Shown here: one piece after another, positions 10,842 through 22,639 of the stretch | Layout: each line of letters starts with the position of its first letter | Position numbering within the stretch: position 1 is the first letter of the stretch | Source: Lyophyllum atratum | Taxonomy: Eukaryota; Basidiomycota; Agaricomycetes; Agaricales; Lyophyllaceae | NCBI GenBank assembly: GCA_014905825.1 | Contig: JACGCN010000015.1 | Location: 496,001-560,000, forward strand | DNA length: 64,000 nt | Direction of reading: 5' to 3' | Position numbers and translations under genes: made by a program | Notes under the pieces: model-generated | What the model was told of the DNA's origin: nothing | What the model saw: the letters and a program-made list of their open reading frames with translations, nothing else | Database searches by the model: none

Positions 10842-13288
10842 CTACTTGCGAGCAGCACGGACTAAGGGCAACCAGCCCACGGATTCTGGCACGCCAACCA
10901 TCGGCATAGAGGAATCGAATAAGACCGCTGCTGAATTCCCTAAAACGCCACACGGTTGAGTCTCTGAAAGCAGACACTGGAAAAGGGATGTGCTCACCAG
11001 CTCTGGAACAATGACCGTATTGGATAGTCAAGGACTTTAGGAATGCTAGTCTGCACGACTGACGGCCACCTGTCGACCATGATCGCCTTGACATTTGTTA
11101 AAGAGCGGAGGACCTTCGGGTCCACCTTCAGTGAATCACAACATTAGTGCCATCGACCAACGACTTTCGACAAGGAATATGCACCAAATCTTCCATAACC
11201 GCTGTACTTTGCACCACCGAATGGCAAGTCTTGGCTGAAAAGATATGGGAGTGAATAGACCAGACTATGTCATGAGACTAGGCACATACTCAACCTAGGA
11301 TGAAACGTCAGTGGGTGTATTTAACAATGAAATCCACGATATCCTCACATAAAATACTCCGAAGTCATTTACTGAGACCATGCCGCACTCGAGTTCCTTA
11401 GCTACCTCTAGGGCCTGTCGCTGATCCGGGCCGAAGACGCTGGCGCCGAGACCGTATCGGGTTCCGTTCGCAATTTCGATAGCCTCGTCTACAGTCTCGT
11501 ACGGCATCAAGACCGCAATGGGCGCAAACACTTTGAAAAGGTTATGAGCGAACGAGATAGTTGAAATGTGCAATACATACATTCCTGTTGAGCAATGTCC
11601 ATGGAAGGGTCGACAGGGCCGACAAGGGTGGGTGTGAAGTAGGCGCCATTCTCCAGATAGGCATGGATTATATGTGACGCCACCCTCAATATTCGCGCCC
11701 GCCTCTTCCGCATCTTGAATGATCCTCTCGAGAGCTTGAAAACGTTCACGAGATATCATAGATCCACAGTCAATGGTAGACACATAGCCTTCGGGAGACT
11801 GTGCTAGAACGGAGCCGGTTCTCAGTCTTTTTATAAGTCCAGAGAGAATACTGTGGAGATCGTCATATTGGCTGGAGTGGACTATCAACCTCTCGATCCC
11901 AATGCAGTTTTGTACCCATGTTTTGGCTAAAAGAGTTCGTCAGGGGTTTAGACGGACTAGAGACAGGAAGGTATTGATACTAACAAGATTCCACGCATCC
12001 ACAGACTTGCCCATTTGTTCAAATCTGTTCCTGGCAGAACAATCGCAGGGTCTTTACCGCCAAGCTTCCAAGGTTACCGGCGTCAGATGCTCTGTGGCGG
12101 CTCTTGCGATCTGGAGCCAGTCTCTGTCACTATTATACTTTTTCTAAAGATAAATCATTTGCTGACCTTGCGTCCTACTTCTTCAGAGCCAATAAACGTA
12201 ATATGTCTGATATCCGGTGATTTTGTCAGAGCATCGGCTTGTTCAGGCCAGCAGCACACGACCTGCACGAGGTCGGCATCATGGCCACAAACGCGAAGAC
12301 ATTCATTGATGGCTCCAACAAACCATGTCGTAGACCAGATAACGTTCTCAGAACATTTGAGCACGACACCATTTCCCGCAAAAATGGAGGCAAGGATTGG
12401 CGACCAAGCGTTATGCAGAGCTATTCCCTCAAAGTCAACATTGAGGCCCAAGTGTTTGAAAGGAAAAAATACACGCACGATAGTTCCATGATACAATCGC
12501 AGCTACAACACCAAGGGGCTCATAGATGACCTGGGACTTTTTGTATGAAAGCATGAAGTTTCCTGCTCTGGTTTCCGGTTTAAGCGCGTTCTCGCCATGC
12601 TTAATCAACCATTCCATTTTAGAACATGTTGTGAGGATTTCACCAAGTGCCGCGTCAATGACTGCCAAAAAATATCAGATTGAGTTCCTTGTAGGAGGCC
12701 TGAATCACTCACGCGTCTTGCCAGAATCTCGGCACGCGACCCTCGCGCAAAGATCCTGGTTATCAACGAGCCACTTCATCAAGCTCCTAATCACGCGTCT
12801 CCGTTGCGTAAAGGTCGTCCTGCGCCATGACAGTTGAGCTTCCCCAGCCAAGTCGATTTTGCGGTGAATCTCCTCCTCATTGTCAGCGACGAATGTTCCA
12901 ATGTGAAGGCCAGTAGCGGGGTCAAAGCTCGTAATGTATCGTCTCCCAGGTACCTCCATGGGTGGCATGACTTCTTCCGTGTCCAAATGTGACTCTAAAT
13001 GTGGATTTTTGATTGCGAAGGACTCCCATTTTGGGTCTGCAGCCTATTCGACGTGGCGTGAGCGCGTAACCCAAGCATTGTTTAAAGTAAACGCACCACT
13101 GGTTCGTTATATTCAAAGGGAACTGCACTGTTGTGCATCTTCTGGTACCGTTGGAAGACAAGCCAGATTCCGAAGGCGAAGAACATCGTGAGCGGGTAGA
13201 CCACGTCGATGCCTCGTTGGTCATCATCATCCGAGCCAACGTTAACGGGTATTAGAGGGTGTAAGATGAAGGAAATTAGTGCGTTCAT
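10842..13288 (-). CDS. Membrane-anchored aldehyde dehydrogenase (Msc7-like), frameshifted
   Basis: NAD(P)-dependent oxidation of an aldehyde. The chosen start (13288) gives a hydrophobic N-terminal anchor (YPLTMFFAFGIWLVF) ahead of the ALDH domain, the architecture of yeast Msc7-type enzymes. ALDH motifs in order: AIVSWNYP split by an intron with LHNAWSPILASIFAGN, ITFIGSEEVGRK, VTLE with LGGKDPAIVLPGTD, then GQNCIGIERL with the catalytic Cys, FTPTLVGPVDPSMDIAQQE, GLGASVFGPD and DLPFGGAKYSGYGRFG. About nine exons. Four positions need a one-base correction to keep homology in frame: about 12065 (inside the ELGGK motif), 11664-11667, 11108-11113 and 10863. All four are extra bases. This is either a pseudogene or a poorly polished stretch; the even +1 bias favours the second. 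Confidence 0.85.
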
Positions 13289-13891
13289 GCTGCCAACGCA
13301 GGGGCCAGAGATGCAGGTAGCCTCTGCTAAAGAAGTCGAACTTGTCGAAAGAACAACACGCGACAAACAGGTATAGGCACGTGATCTATTATTGTCACGG
13401 ACCGTCGTGGCCCAGTAGGCTGGCATGGTGGACACGCACAGGGAGACTCAAGCAGATATACCATGGGAAGGAAAATAGTCTCTTCTACAACAGAGACAGA
13501 ATTATTCAGATTTCTGAGGTTTATTCTACCACGCTGAAGAAAGAACCAAATATAACGAGGTCTCCAGAGGTGAAAAGCATAACGGTTGCGATTACGGGTA
13601 TAAGAACAGAGGAAGAGAGAAACGCGGAATGCAAAACCTTACATGGAGGTAGCGAAGATGTGTGGGATGATTTAAGTATTGTGACCAGCCGATGGTGTGG
13701 GGCGTATTGAAAAAAGAGCGGTGGTCAACGAGGATGATAACGAAGATGAAATATGGTTATGGCGTATGTAAAAAAGGATGCAATGTTCTTCAAGTCCAAA
13801 GTTTTCGGATAAGTTTGTAAAGTATTAAAAAAGGAAGAAAATGAAATAAGAATGCGTCTCAACCCAATATATTCTCACCGCGGCCGACATA
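13289..13891. other. Intergenic stretch, no gene seen
   Basis: About 600 bp between the aldehyde dehydrogenase start and the KNR4 stop. It becomes A-rich toward 13850. No conserved coding frame or RNA gene is visible. Confidence 0.4.
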
Positions 13892-16090
13892 TCAAGTCGC
13901 TGCAGGAGACACCATACCTTTCACGCTATTACTGGAGTCCCCCCGCTTCCTCCCAAGATTTCCAAGCTTTTTGAGTCCAGCCAAACCGCTCTTAGTCTTC
14001 TTGTGTGTCTTCGCACCTTTTACCATCGACTCCGAGGTCACGGACGTGATAGACACGGCGTCAGTATCAATCTCCACCTCCTCTGATGGAGGCATCTCGT
14101 CCTCCTCAGGTTGGACAACGCCTACAACCCCACCCCCACCGACCAACCGAATGGTGGTATTTGGATCTGACTCCTCAACCTCCGCTGACGTCGATGAGGT
14201 GTCCTCAGCGAGTTTTACAGCGTCTATGGATTCATCTGCAATTGATTCTTGTGCGGGTATCTCCGGCATTTCCGAAGGAAGGAATGCGGGTGACGACGGC
14301 GAGATAGGCTTCGTATCCATCGCGGGGGCGGAATCAGCAAGCAGATCAGGGATATCAGTTTTCTGTGATGTCGACCGTCGGGTGTCCAACGGAGATGTAG
14401 GTCGTGACCGGGCGCCGGAACTCGCTGGGACGAGAGTAGGCTTCGGTAGTGTCCACCTTTTCATTGAGGAGAGGGCTGTTTCGGTTTTGAGAGTCTTGGT
14501 GATGAGGAGGCGAAATTGGAAACTTCGCGCATGCCGGCGCTTCTGCCAGATTCTAGGTCCTCGTCGAAAGAAGAATGGGAAGAGACGGGGGTAGATGCGA
14601 CAAGATATCTTGCGGCTGAGGAAGTTCGACTAGGTAGTGGTGCCGGCGGCCGCGTAACTGATATTAGTGGGAAGGTCCAACGGTCCTCGTGTGCCAGTAT
14701 TCGTGTGTTGCCCGAGGGCTAGTCCACCCGATGGCGCCGGTATGGGGTCTGCGACATCCGCTAGAACAGGAATCCCAACCTCTGTACTGGATTCATGTGT
14801 GATATCCAGAACGACAGTCTCTGATAACTGATAGTCGAGTTAGAGGACAGAAACATTTGTGGCTTTGATATACACATACCTTGGTTTCTTCCTCTGCTGG
14901 TAAGAGCGACGTATCAGTTATCACTCCAGCTTCGTGCCATCTCCTAAGACTCCGGTCGGCCCATGCTTCCAAAACATTCCAACCTCGATATTCACCGACC
15001 AGACGCAAGCCACCTCCAGAGCCAGTATCTCCACCGCCGTCACCCTGGCCGCGCCCCGTTCCATCGTAGAAATAGCTCTCATATCCAAGGTCGTCTTCAC
15101 TTTCATCGCTGCCCTCATTCCCACTGCCAAGCTCAATACCTTCACCGCTCTCCAATTCCTCCACAAAACTAGCAAGGAATTTTGCCCAACCTGCCGGACC
15201 ATCGCCTCTCCAAAGCACAACCTTGGTATCGAAATCGCGCCCAAAGACTATCACCTGACCGACCGCCCCGCCCTCATCAGGATTGAGGTCTACACCGACA
15301 TAGTTTCCCACTTTGTCCGCAATAAGAGGGATCCATCCGCGCTGAGAATACTCCTTGCGAACCCAGCCAGGTGGGATGGATTGCATTACTTCGCGCAGCC
15401 GAGGATTAGCACCTGTGGCCGGGTCTTCGTCCACCTCTCTCCAGAACTTCCATTCTTGGAGGACGTCTTCGAGAGGAAGAAGTTTAAGCCCAAAGAACAG
15501 ACCCTCTGAGCACCCAGCTGCAGATTCTGCCTCTTGGCCGTCGACGCAGAGATACGACTCGCGGATAGCAGGAGGAAGTGCGAAACCGAATTGCATTTCT
15601 ATTTGTGCGAGTTCCTGGGGAAGGATGCCGTAATTCAGGGTATCACCAAGTTCAGGGTATTCGCGACTGAGCCAGGTGCGCAGGCGGTTCCACGTACTTG
15701 ATAACGAAGGGTGCGAGAACTTGGGTGAGAGAATGGAGTGGTGGGGGTCATGGTGGGTAGGAAGAAGTGCTGACGCTGGCCGAGAGTTCAGACCGGCACT
15801 GCAGAATGTGAGTTGTTTGGAAAGAGCAGTATGCGATGAAGAATGCTTACGAGGTTGGAACATAACCATATGCACCGGGGCCCTGAGGGGGGTACGTATA
15901 TGTTGGACTCATGGTGCCATCGAGGTCTGGAGACCGGAGAGATCCTGGATTGAAGGCATCAGGGTGGGGCGTGAACGTTGGTGACGAGGTGGGCAATGAA
16001 AAGGCTTCGTGGGTGGAGGACAAATGCCTGGCCCTTCCTCGAGTACGCTGCGGTGTCCGACGACGAAAAGAGCGACGATAGCCAGCCCAT
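13892..16090 (-). CDS. KNR4: KNR4/SMI1 family cell-wall regulator
   Basis: Scaffold that links cell-wall synthesis to MAP-kinase and calcineurin signalling in fungi. The start at 16090 gives MGWLSSLF. After an intron at about 15865-15815 a Pro/Ser/His-rich stretch leads into the globular SMI1/KNR4 domain: STWNRLRTWLSREYPEL, LNYGILPQELAQIEMQFG, LPPAIRESYLCVDGQE, GLFFGLKLLPLEDVLQEW, WIPLIADKVGNYVGVDL and FGRDFDTKVVLW. The C-terminal half is a long low-complexity tail rich in Ser, Pro and acidic residues, ending at 13892 after a Lys/Arg-rich patch. Homology changes frame near 16066-16069 (run of A on the plus strand), near 14633-14636 and at about 14465-14500, each consistent with a one-base indel. 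It is divergent from the protein kinase, with 308 bp between start codons. Confidence 0.9.
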
Positions 16091-16244
16091 GGCAGTAAAA
16101 TTGGAGAGAGCGTGTCGGAAGAGCAGGGCCTTGGCTCGGTGATGATATTTAGAGTGTCTCTCGACGTCAAGCAACTTCCCACCACGCCTTACGTAAGTCC
16201 TCTTCTCTTCTCTCCTCGTCCGTCAGTTAGAATCCCAATCGCCC

Positions 16245-16252
16245 TATATAAG
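16245..16252 (+). promoter_or_regulatory. TATA box before the kinase gene
   Basis: TATATAAG lies 147 bp upstream of the kinase ATG at 16399, preceded by a CT-rich stretch (16195-16222). A short repeated ctacaat run follows at about 16360-16380. The spacing fits a transcription start near 16280. Confidence 0.5.
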
Positions 16253-16398
16253 TCCTCTGCAATGTCTGAAACATCTGGTTCCCTTTCTGCTCTCTACGTC
16301 CATATCGCATTCGCTATCAAGCACTGTCCTCAAGCTATCTTACACTCGTTCTCTACTATAATCTACAATCTACAATCTACCAATCTATTTAATACATA

Positions 16399-18323
16399 AT
16401 GTCTTTCTCCAAATGCTCTACTCCCGTACGCATCTCTCTCTTCTCCTTTTTTTTATTGGTGGCTGACATGAAATCTCCTTACAGTCCCCTAAGTCTTCTT
16501 CCTTTTCCAATTTATCCAGTAACTCCTCGGGGTCTTTCGGTGAACCGACCCCGACGCGCACCCTCCTGGACTTCCAGTTCCTCAAGCGCATCGGCAGTGG
16601 TCTCACCGGACAAGTTTTCCTTGCTATCGATAATAGGTCCGACTCTTTGGTTGCGGTCAAAGTTATATCCAAGTCTAAGGGCCTCGACGAGTGGGTCCTT
16701 AGCGAGCAGGATATCCAAGCTTCCCTCGACGACGATCAGGTCACATTCCTTCATCCTTTGTTATGCAGTTGGCATGATACCCAGAATTTCTATCTTGTTA
16801 CGGTTCGTCGTAAATATTTTTTCGTTGTCGTGATCATTGCTGATTTCTGCAGGACTATCTCGGAGGCAATGACATGGCTATCGAATTAGGCGTCGCCGGC
16901 AAGTTTAATGAAGATAGGGTCAGGTTCTATGCAGCGGAATTGGTCAGCCGCACCTGTCATTCACACTTTCTGTTCACAATAACTGAGGGTATATTGCTCC
17001 TAGGTTGTCGCGTTGGAACAGTTGCAAACCAGGAAGATTATTCATCGTGACATCAAGCCTAGCAATATACTGTTCACCCGCGAGGGCCATCTCCGTCTGA
17101 CTGATTTTGGACTTTCGAAGAAGTTCTACCCCACCACTGCCCCGCCTCCTTCCCCTGCCTCACATTCTCGTGTACCGTTCGAGTTCATTGTCAACGCCGA
17201 CGCCGATTCGGGTGTCTTCGTCGAGGCATCTGACACTCAGTTGGCTTCCTTCACCGCCAACGAGTCCGTCGGAACCCCAGCGTATATGTCTGTAGAAATG
17301 CACAAGGGGCTTCCTTATTCGTTCGGGGTGGACACCCATGCCGTCGGGGTCCTTATCTACCGTATGTTGACTGGAAAGGTAAATGCTGTCAGGACCCTCC
17401 GTAAATCACAAACTAACTCCACTTAACAGCTTCCCTTCGGTGAAAGCGCCGCGACAGGGGATGGGATGCGCCAAGCCGTGATCAACGACGCTTTACAGTT
17501 CAGCAAGGATGACAACGTTTCGGCGCTTACCCAAGAGTTTATAAGGAAGCTGCTTGTCAAGGACAGCCACGACCTTATGTCACTCGAGGAGATCAAGGCG
17601 CATGCTTACTTCCAAGGAGTGTAAGTTATCAGTATTTTATTGCCCTCGTCAAGGTCTGACATCAAGTTTCCTAGGAATTGGGGCCGCGTCGTCAAGCAGA
17701 CTTTGACCCCCCCGTGGAAGCCCTTAATCTCCCCCACCCCAAAGGTGCAAGAGAAGCGACCTGTCGAGAAAGGTCAAGATTACGAGTCCTCGGACCCGCA
17801 CCCCGAATTCCAGTTTACCTCCGCCCGAATGGATCGCCCCAAAGAGGTCGCTGGTACGGGGGACTCGTTTCGCAAGAAGGTCGGATCATTTTTCGACACG
17901 GTGGCCGGTAAGAACGTTATGCCACCCGTCACTCCAAGCAAATCCTCTCCGAGGGCCACATCAAATGTTCACGCCGCTCCAGACATGCCCATTCCAAAGA
18001 TCATCGGCGAGCCGCAGCTAGTGTTATCGACCATGTCCATCGACCCCATCACTCCACCGAAACAGGTTCGGAGACCCACCTGGCCTGTGCAGCACAGTCC
18101 GCCCTGCCCAACCGCTATTGTCTTTCCTATCCTCCACCCGGAACTCCTTGCGCCCAGGGATCAGTCCGATTTGGAGTATTCAGAAGCAATATCGCCAGCA
18201 GCGTCAAAGGCGACGCTGAGGGGCAGGCTCCCGAGCCCAGGGATTAGGCGAGCGCTACGAAGCAGGCCTCGCGCTCCAGATGTCCCACGGCCCTTGAATT
18301 CGGAAGTATGCAAGATGCCATGA
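16399..18323 (+). CDS. AGC-like Ser/Thr protein kinase
   Basis: Phosphotransferase with the full set of catalytic motifs. The glycine loop is GSGLTGQVF, the ATP lysine lies in VAVKVI, the catalytic loop is HRDIKPSN and the magnesium loop is TDFG. The activation segment ends [10 protein letters not shown], so the usual APE triplet reads SVE; the glutamate that holds the segment is kept. An insert of about 45 residues rich in Pro, Ser and Ala lies between DFG and the GTP motif. Six exons are seen: start codon and eight residues at 16399, then from 16485, 16853, 17005, 17430 and 17675. After the catalytic domain comes a Pro/Ser/Arg-rich tail up to an in-frame stop at 18321-18323. That stop may not be the true end (see next feature). 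Substrate unknown. Confidence 0.85.
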
Positions 18324-19655
18324 GCTAGTGGCGGTAGTTCCAAGTCTCCATGCCTGATGTAAAAGTCAAGGCCCGGCGTCCCTCAGTTACGACAAGCAAG
18401 CTAGCCAAGGTTGAAGGGGAAAGCGGCCCCAGAAAACCCCTGTTGACTGCAAGAAGAAGTCCGCTATGCGAGGTAACCTAATAGAAGCGACCTTTTAAAG
18501 CCGAAGCCCTGGCGCACCGGTTCCGCTCGAAGTGAGTCGCTCGCTCAGTCCCCTAAGTCTAAGTCCAAGCCCAAGCCGAAACACAAGCCCGAACCGACGC
18601 CTAAGGTTCAGTTTGTGGTTCCGAGTCGAGGGCTTGAAGTACTTGATTTTTTTGATTTGGACGACGCCGCTTTTGAACCGGATGTGTATCCTCGACCCAT
18701 GGAGCGAGCGGAAGTATACGATCACCCAGCACTTGCATACGTGGACTTGAAGACTAAACCTGCTGACTACCCCAGGCCTAATATGGAGGACGGCGTCATA
18801 CCTGCGAACCTGGAATTAGCCCCCCAGCTCGCGACTTCAAGTGACTCGACCCAGCCGTTGGACCCTCGCGTGTCCATTGAGAACGTCCCGCCATCAAATC
18901 CAACCCCTCCCGAGACGGCAGCTCCTGGCAACAAGCCTCATCCGAACATCTCGACCCTTGACTTCACGAGCATGACGCCTGGCGTATACCCGAGAGCAAT
19001 GGAACGTGCGGAAACGTATGATCACCCCGCCCTGGCCTACGCAGGGATCAAGACCAAGCCCGCCGACTACCCCCGACCCAACATCAAAGAGAAGGCCCCC
19101 CGTAAGTCGTGGCATCCAACTATAGAAGAGGCCTTCGCCCCGCCTCCTCGATCACCGCCACCCAAATCAGCCACCCCCTCTCGTCGGCTTTTCTCACCTA
19201 ACCCAGCCTCCACCGCCCCCTCCTGTCCGCCCCCTGCGTCACCCAACGCAGGCATGGCGCTGATGTGTGAGGCTAGGCTATTCCAATCATATTCAGGAGT
19301 CCTCTCCGACGACGCGCGGCATCGACTGTATGGTCACCCCAAGTCTCCTCAACCTTCACTAACGCGCGAGGAGCTCAAATCCAAGACAGAAGACGACGTA
19401 GCCCGCGCCCGCCACGGCATACTTGAACGGGCCAAATGCGGTGTCTTTCCCTCCGCTCGCCGTGACGACGGCTTCGGAACCGCTTCCGGACCCCTGCTTC
19501 CTGGCCCGCATTATCAAGGCGGCTGTCTACCGTCTCCGCCCGCGACTGGAATTCTGGCTAATGTCCGACGCTACTGGGTTCGTGCTTCTCTGGCCTTGGG
19601 GCGGCTACTGGCTCGTATGAAGGCTCGATTGGAGCCTTCGACCGACCTTGTCTAG
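18324..19655 (+). CDS. Repeat-bearing tail, probably the C-terminus of the kinase gene
   Basis: An open frame from about 18555 to 19655 encodes a Pro-rich protein without a good start codon. It contains two copies of a module of about 33 residues, at about 18685-18783 and 18988-19083. Both read YPR(P/A)MERAE(V/T)YDHPALAY, then (D/G)(L/I)KTKPADYPRPN. An earlier coding-like stretch (18360-18475) ends at a possible GT donor near 18475, and an AG before 18555 would splice it to a Lys/Pro-rich segment. It follows the kinase on the same strand with the same composition, so one gene interrupted by a mis-called base or intron near 18320-18350 is the simplest reading. A separate gene is possible. No known domain recognised. 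Confidence 0.5.
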
Positions 19656-20288
19656 ACTGCGGTCGTGGAGTGAGAGGGGGGAGGGGGGGAGATCTTGGAA
19701 GAATGGAATAACGACTTCTTATGACTCTCACGACTCTCACGATTTTCACGACTCTTGACGACTCTGACGACTCTCATGACTTTCACGACTCTTGACGACT
19801 TTCACGGCTTTGACTTGGGCATGGGGTTGGAGAGCATGGAGTTGTCGAAGCTAATGTGGCACAGATGATGGATGGATTGAACGATAATCTGAACATGTGT
19901 TACGATGAGAATTGGTCAAAACTGGGGCATAGATAGTTAGTGGGCCCAAAATGGGGTCATTTGAGTGGCAGGTGACCATACCAATGACCATGGCCGTCAA
20001 GTTATCTCATTGACCACGAGCAAGGCGTTATATGTACCGCGAATTGCGACGAGAAAGTGCCAAATATCAGCGGGCTGAGAGTTTTTCGTCCCTTAGAACC
20101 TCAGAATCATTACAGATTCAAGAACACAGCGTTGGAGGAAGGCGTCAGCACAGCCCCCGGCAAGCCCGGCATCAATTTTGTTCGATCGCTGATCGATCTT
20201 GAACTCAAGTTGAACTGACCTTGGCCTTGAGGCAGGAGGCGTCTGTAAGGCCAACGCACTACCTCCCCTCCTCCCCAATCTCCTCAAG
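19656..20288. other. Intergenic stretch with simple repeat
   Basis: About 630 bp after the repeat-tail gene. It contains the simple repeat at 19728-19808 and otherwise no gene or structured RNA that I can support. Confidence 0.4.
19728..19808. repeat. Degenerate short tandem repeat (acgactct family)
   Basis: Eight or so copies of a 9-13 base motif built on cacgactct or gacgactct in a row, with small length changes. It lies just 3' of the preceding gene. Confidence 0.7.
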
Positions 20289-21934
20289 ATGCCGTCGAAA
20301 CTCAAATCCCGTCTCCTCACCTTCTTCCGTCCTCTCCTCCGTGCACTCGGGATGTCTTCTTCACTCGGACCTCAGTCGTCCACCTCACCGCCCTTCCACC
20401 TTCTAGATACAAAGCTCCAGACGGGCGTAGAGACGTACACTCAATACATCACGACGGCCTACGAGGCGCGTGATCCCAGCTTCCCGAAGTCCCTGCGCGT
20501 CACCCAGCTCGACCTTGTGAAGCAGGTCGTTAAGTCCGAACACGAATACATGGTCGCGTGGGTCCAAGCGCTGGACGGCTTCACGCAGTATCTATCGTTT
20601 GAACGTGCAGGCATCGCAGCTCAGCTAGAGGATCAACATCCATCATCTAGTCTTCTCAGCTTCCGGCCGTCGAGGTCTGATACGGCACTCGCGCACCCCA
20701 GGCGCGTCACTGCTCCCGTGCCAGGCACCTCTCGTCTGGGACAGGATGATCTATCCTTACCAGCTCAGCATGATATTCCTATCTCGCCCCCTACGCCCGA
20801 CATCCCGCTGTCCCACTCCAGCACATCCGCACCACCCCACGACGCTGCGAGTGCGGACTTACGGCCGCATACGACAAAACACCGCCTCTCAAGCTCGACC
20901 TCATCCCCTTTCACCTCATCCTCCTCATCCAGCAACATCGCCTCCCTCGACTCGCTCTCCCGGCAGGGCGACGCGCGCGACACCGTCTCCGGGCACGCCA
21001 AACCGACGCAGACGCCCTACGACATCGTCATCGGTACCCTCTCGCTCTCCTCCCTCGATCCCCCGCTCCTCTTGCACGAGCTCGCCGTCCTCGCACAGAC
21101 AGTCCACACCAGCGCTACCACGTACAAGCTGTTCAGCACAAACTGCTACTGGTTCTGCGGGATGATGATGAATGCGGTCGAGGCACGTGCCGGGGTGGAG
21201 ATGGAGTTGATAGATGTGAAAGTGAGCGCGGTGGGAGCGCTGTTGCCGTACCATGTTTATAGGAGCTTGAGGGCGAGGTTGACTGGTCAGCAGAAGGGGG
21301 GGAAGAATGGGACGTGGAAGTGGCTGAGGGTGTATACGCCGCTTCCGGATGCTAAGGCAAAAATACTTAGAAAGGAGTGGGAGAAAGATCTGGCAACATT
21401 TGAGACGGAGGTGAGTTCAGATGGTGCTTCGGAGTGGAATTTCTTTGCTGATGTCGTCTTTGGTAGCTTGAAGAGAGACGGCAGGCATTGGGCAAGGAAG
21501 CTGCTGAGAAGCTAAAGCATGCGGAGCGGGCAACTGAGATGGAGCGTAAGTTGAAGGAGGATGCGGAGAGGGCAACTGCGATGGAACGTAAGTTCAAGGA
21601 GGATGCGGAGAGGGCAACTGCGATGGAACGTAAGTTCAAGGAGGATGCGGAGAGGGCAACTGCGATGGAACGTAAGTTCAAGGAGGATGCGGAGAGGGCA
21701 ACTGCGATGGAACGTAAGTTCAAGGAGGATGCGGAGAGGGCAACTGCGATGGAACGTAAGTTCAAGGAGGATGCGGAGAGGGCAACTGCGATGGAACGTA
21801 AGTTCAAGGAGGATGCGGAGGATGCAGTGGAGAAGTTGAAGGAGGCAGCGGAGCGAGACAGGCAGGTAGCAGCAGAGCGAGAGCGCATCTTGCTCGAGAA
21901 GCTCGCCCGTTTTCAATCTCAGGCCCCTGCCTGA
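20289..21934 (+). CDS. Agaricomycete protein with C-terminal tandem-repeat coiled coil
   Basis: Function not recognised. Exon 1 (20289 to about 21410) encodes a short basic N-terminus, a helical segment, a long Ser/Pro/Thr-rich linker, and a folded domain with YDIVIGTLSLSSLDPP, ELAVLAQTVHTSA and FSTNCYWFCGMMMNAVE. The order of a His (QTVH) followed by an NCYW cysteine resembles the circularly permuted papain-like arrangement, but that is a weak inference. An in-frame GT-AG intron (about 21412-21471) joins this to a charged helix and seven 14-residue repeats, consensus ERATAMERKFKEDA, then a short Glu/Lys/Arg-rich end at 21934. Fourteen residues is exactly two heptads, so the repeats should form one continuous coiled coil or single helix. 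The frame is intact throughout. Confidence 0.75.
21528..21821 (+). repeat. 42-bp coding tandem repeat, seven copies
   Basis: One slightly diverged copy begins at 21528 and six copies that I read as identical begin at 21570, 21612, 21654, 21696, 21738 and 21780. The unit encodes 14 residues. Near-identity at synonymous positions means recent expansion, so copy number probably varies between strains. Confidence 0.95.
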
Positions 21935-22639
21935 TTTTCACGATCCTCCAAATTCCCTGGCACGCTATTCATACCACGATCACAATATCCACACATCTAC
22001 ATGTATCGATCCATCCTCACGCCACTTCACATTCCGGTTCAATACTTTCGTCTTGCTATCGTCTTGCTCTCATCTTGCTCTCATTATCGCAATGTACTCT
22101 ACTACTTATCTTGCAATACATCATGACTGCCTCGCGTATCCACCTTCAGAGTATCCTTTCCTGCAACTGTTCGAATTAAACTTCGAGCGAGGATGACGTA
22201 GAACGTCCATATTTTTAGTTCCGGGCCTCCTTGCCACGGGGAGTCCCAGCCTCACTGCCTCATTCATCCACGACTTTTTCATGAGTCTTACGACTTGGAT
22301 TGGCCTGGTGTCGATACCTTCCTCCGCTAACAGAAACCGCGATTTTGCCGCAACCCTCTGGGCCGCGATGAGGAAACACACGACAACTGACGAAACAACA
22401 CACTGACGCCATATCACATCAGCGAAGAGTGACTAGAACAACGACTCAGGAGAGGTGACACAGATAAACAGTGGTATATTTATACATAGGGTAGATAGTA
22501 CTGTCTGTGGTAGAATCCGAATCTTTGACGTCGATCAATGTGTTGCGTGCAAGTGAGAGTTGAAGGAAGAAGCAAGACGACAAGTAATGATGCATGGAGT
22601 CAAACAAGCAGTCGTTTGGCATAGCCGTGACAAGGCTAA
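21935..22639. other. Intergenic stretch between convergent genes
   Basis: About 700 bp. A 98-codon minus-strand frame at 22121-22417 starts with a hydrophobic, signal-like stretch, but nothing else supports it as a gene. Short gtcttgctctcat-type repeats occur near 22050-22085. Confidence 0.4.

Noticed and set aside
7928..13288. Biosynthetic gene cluster (FMO plus aldehyde dehydrogenase)
   Set aside because: No core synthase, transporter or regulator nearby; two oxidoreductases alone do not support a cluster call.
13971..14594. 207-codon plus-strand frame
   Set aside because: Antisense to the low-complexity tail of KNR4; no motif of its own.
14934..15509. 191-codon plus-strand frame
   Set aside because: Antisense to the KNR4 globular domain, which is clearly conserved on the minus strand.
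21367..21916. Minus-strand Ser/Leu/Arg repeat frames over the 42-bp array
   Set aside because: The repeat is open in several frames; the plus-strand frame continues a spliced gene with coiled-coil sense.
22121..22417. 98-codon minus-strand frame with signal-like N-terminus
   Set aside because: Only the hydrophobic start supports it; no homologue pattern, cysteine pairing or gene context.
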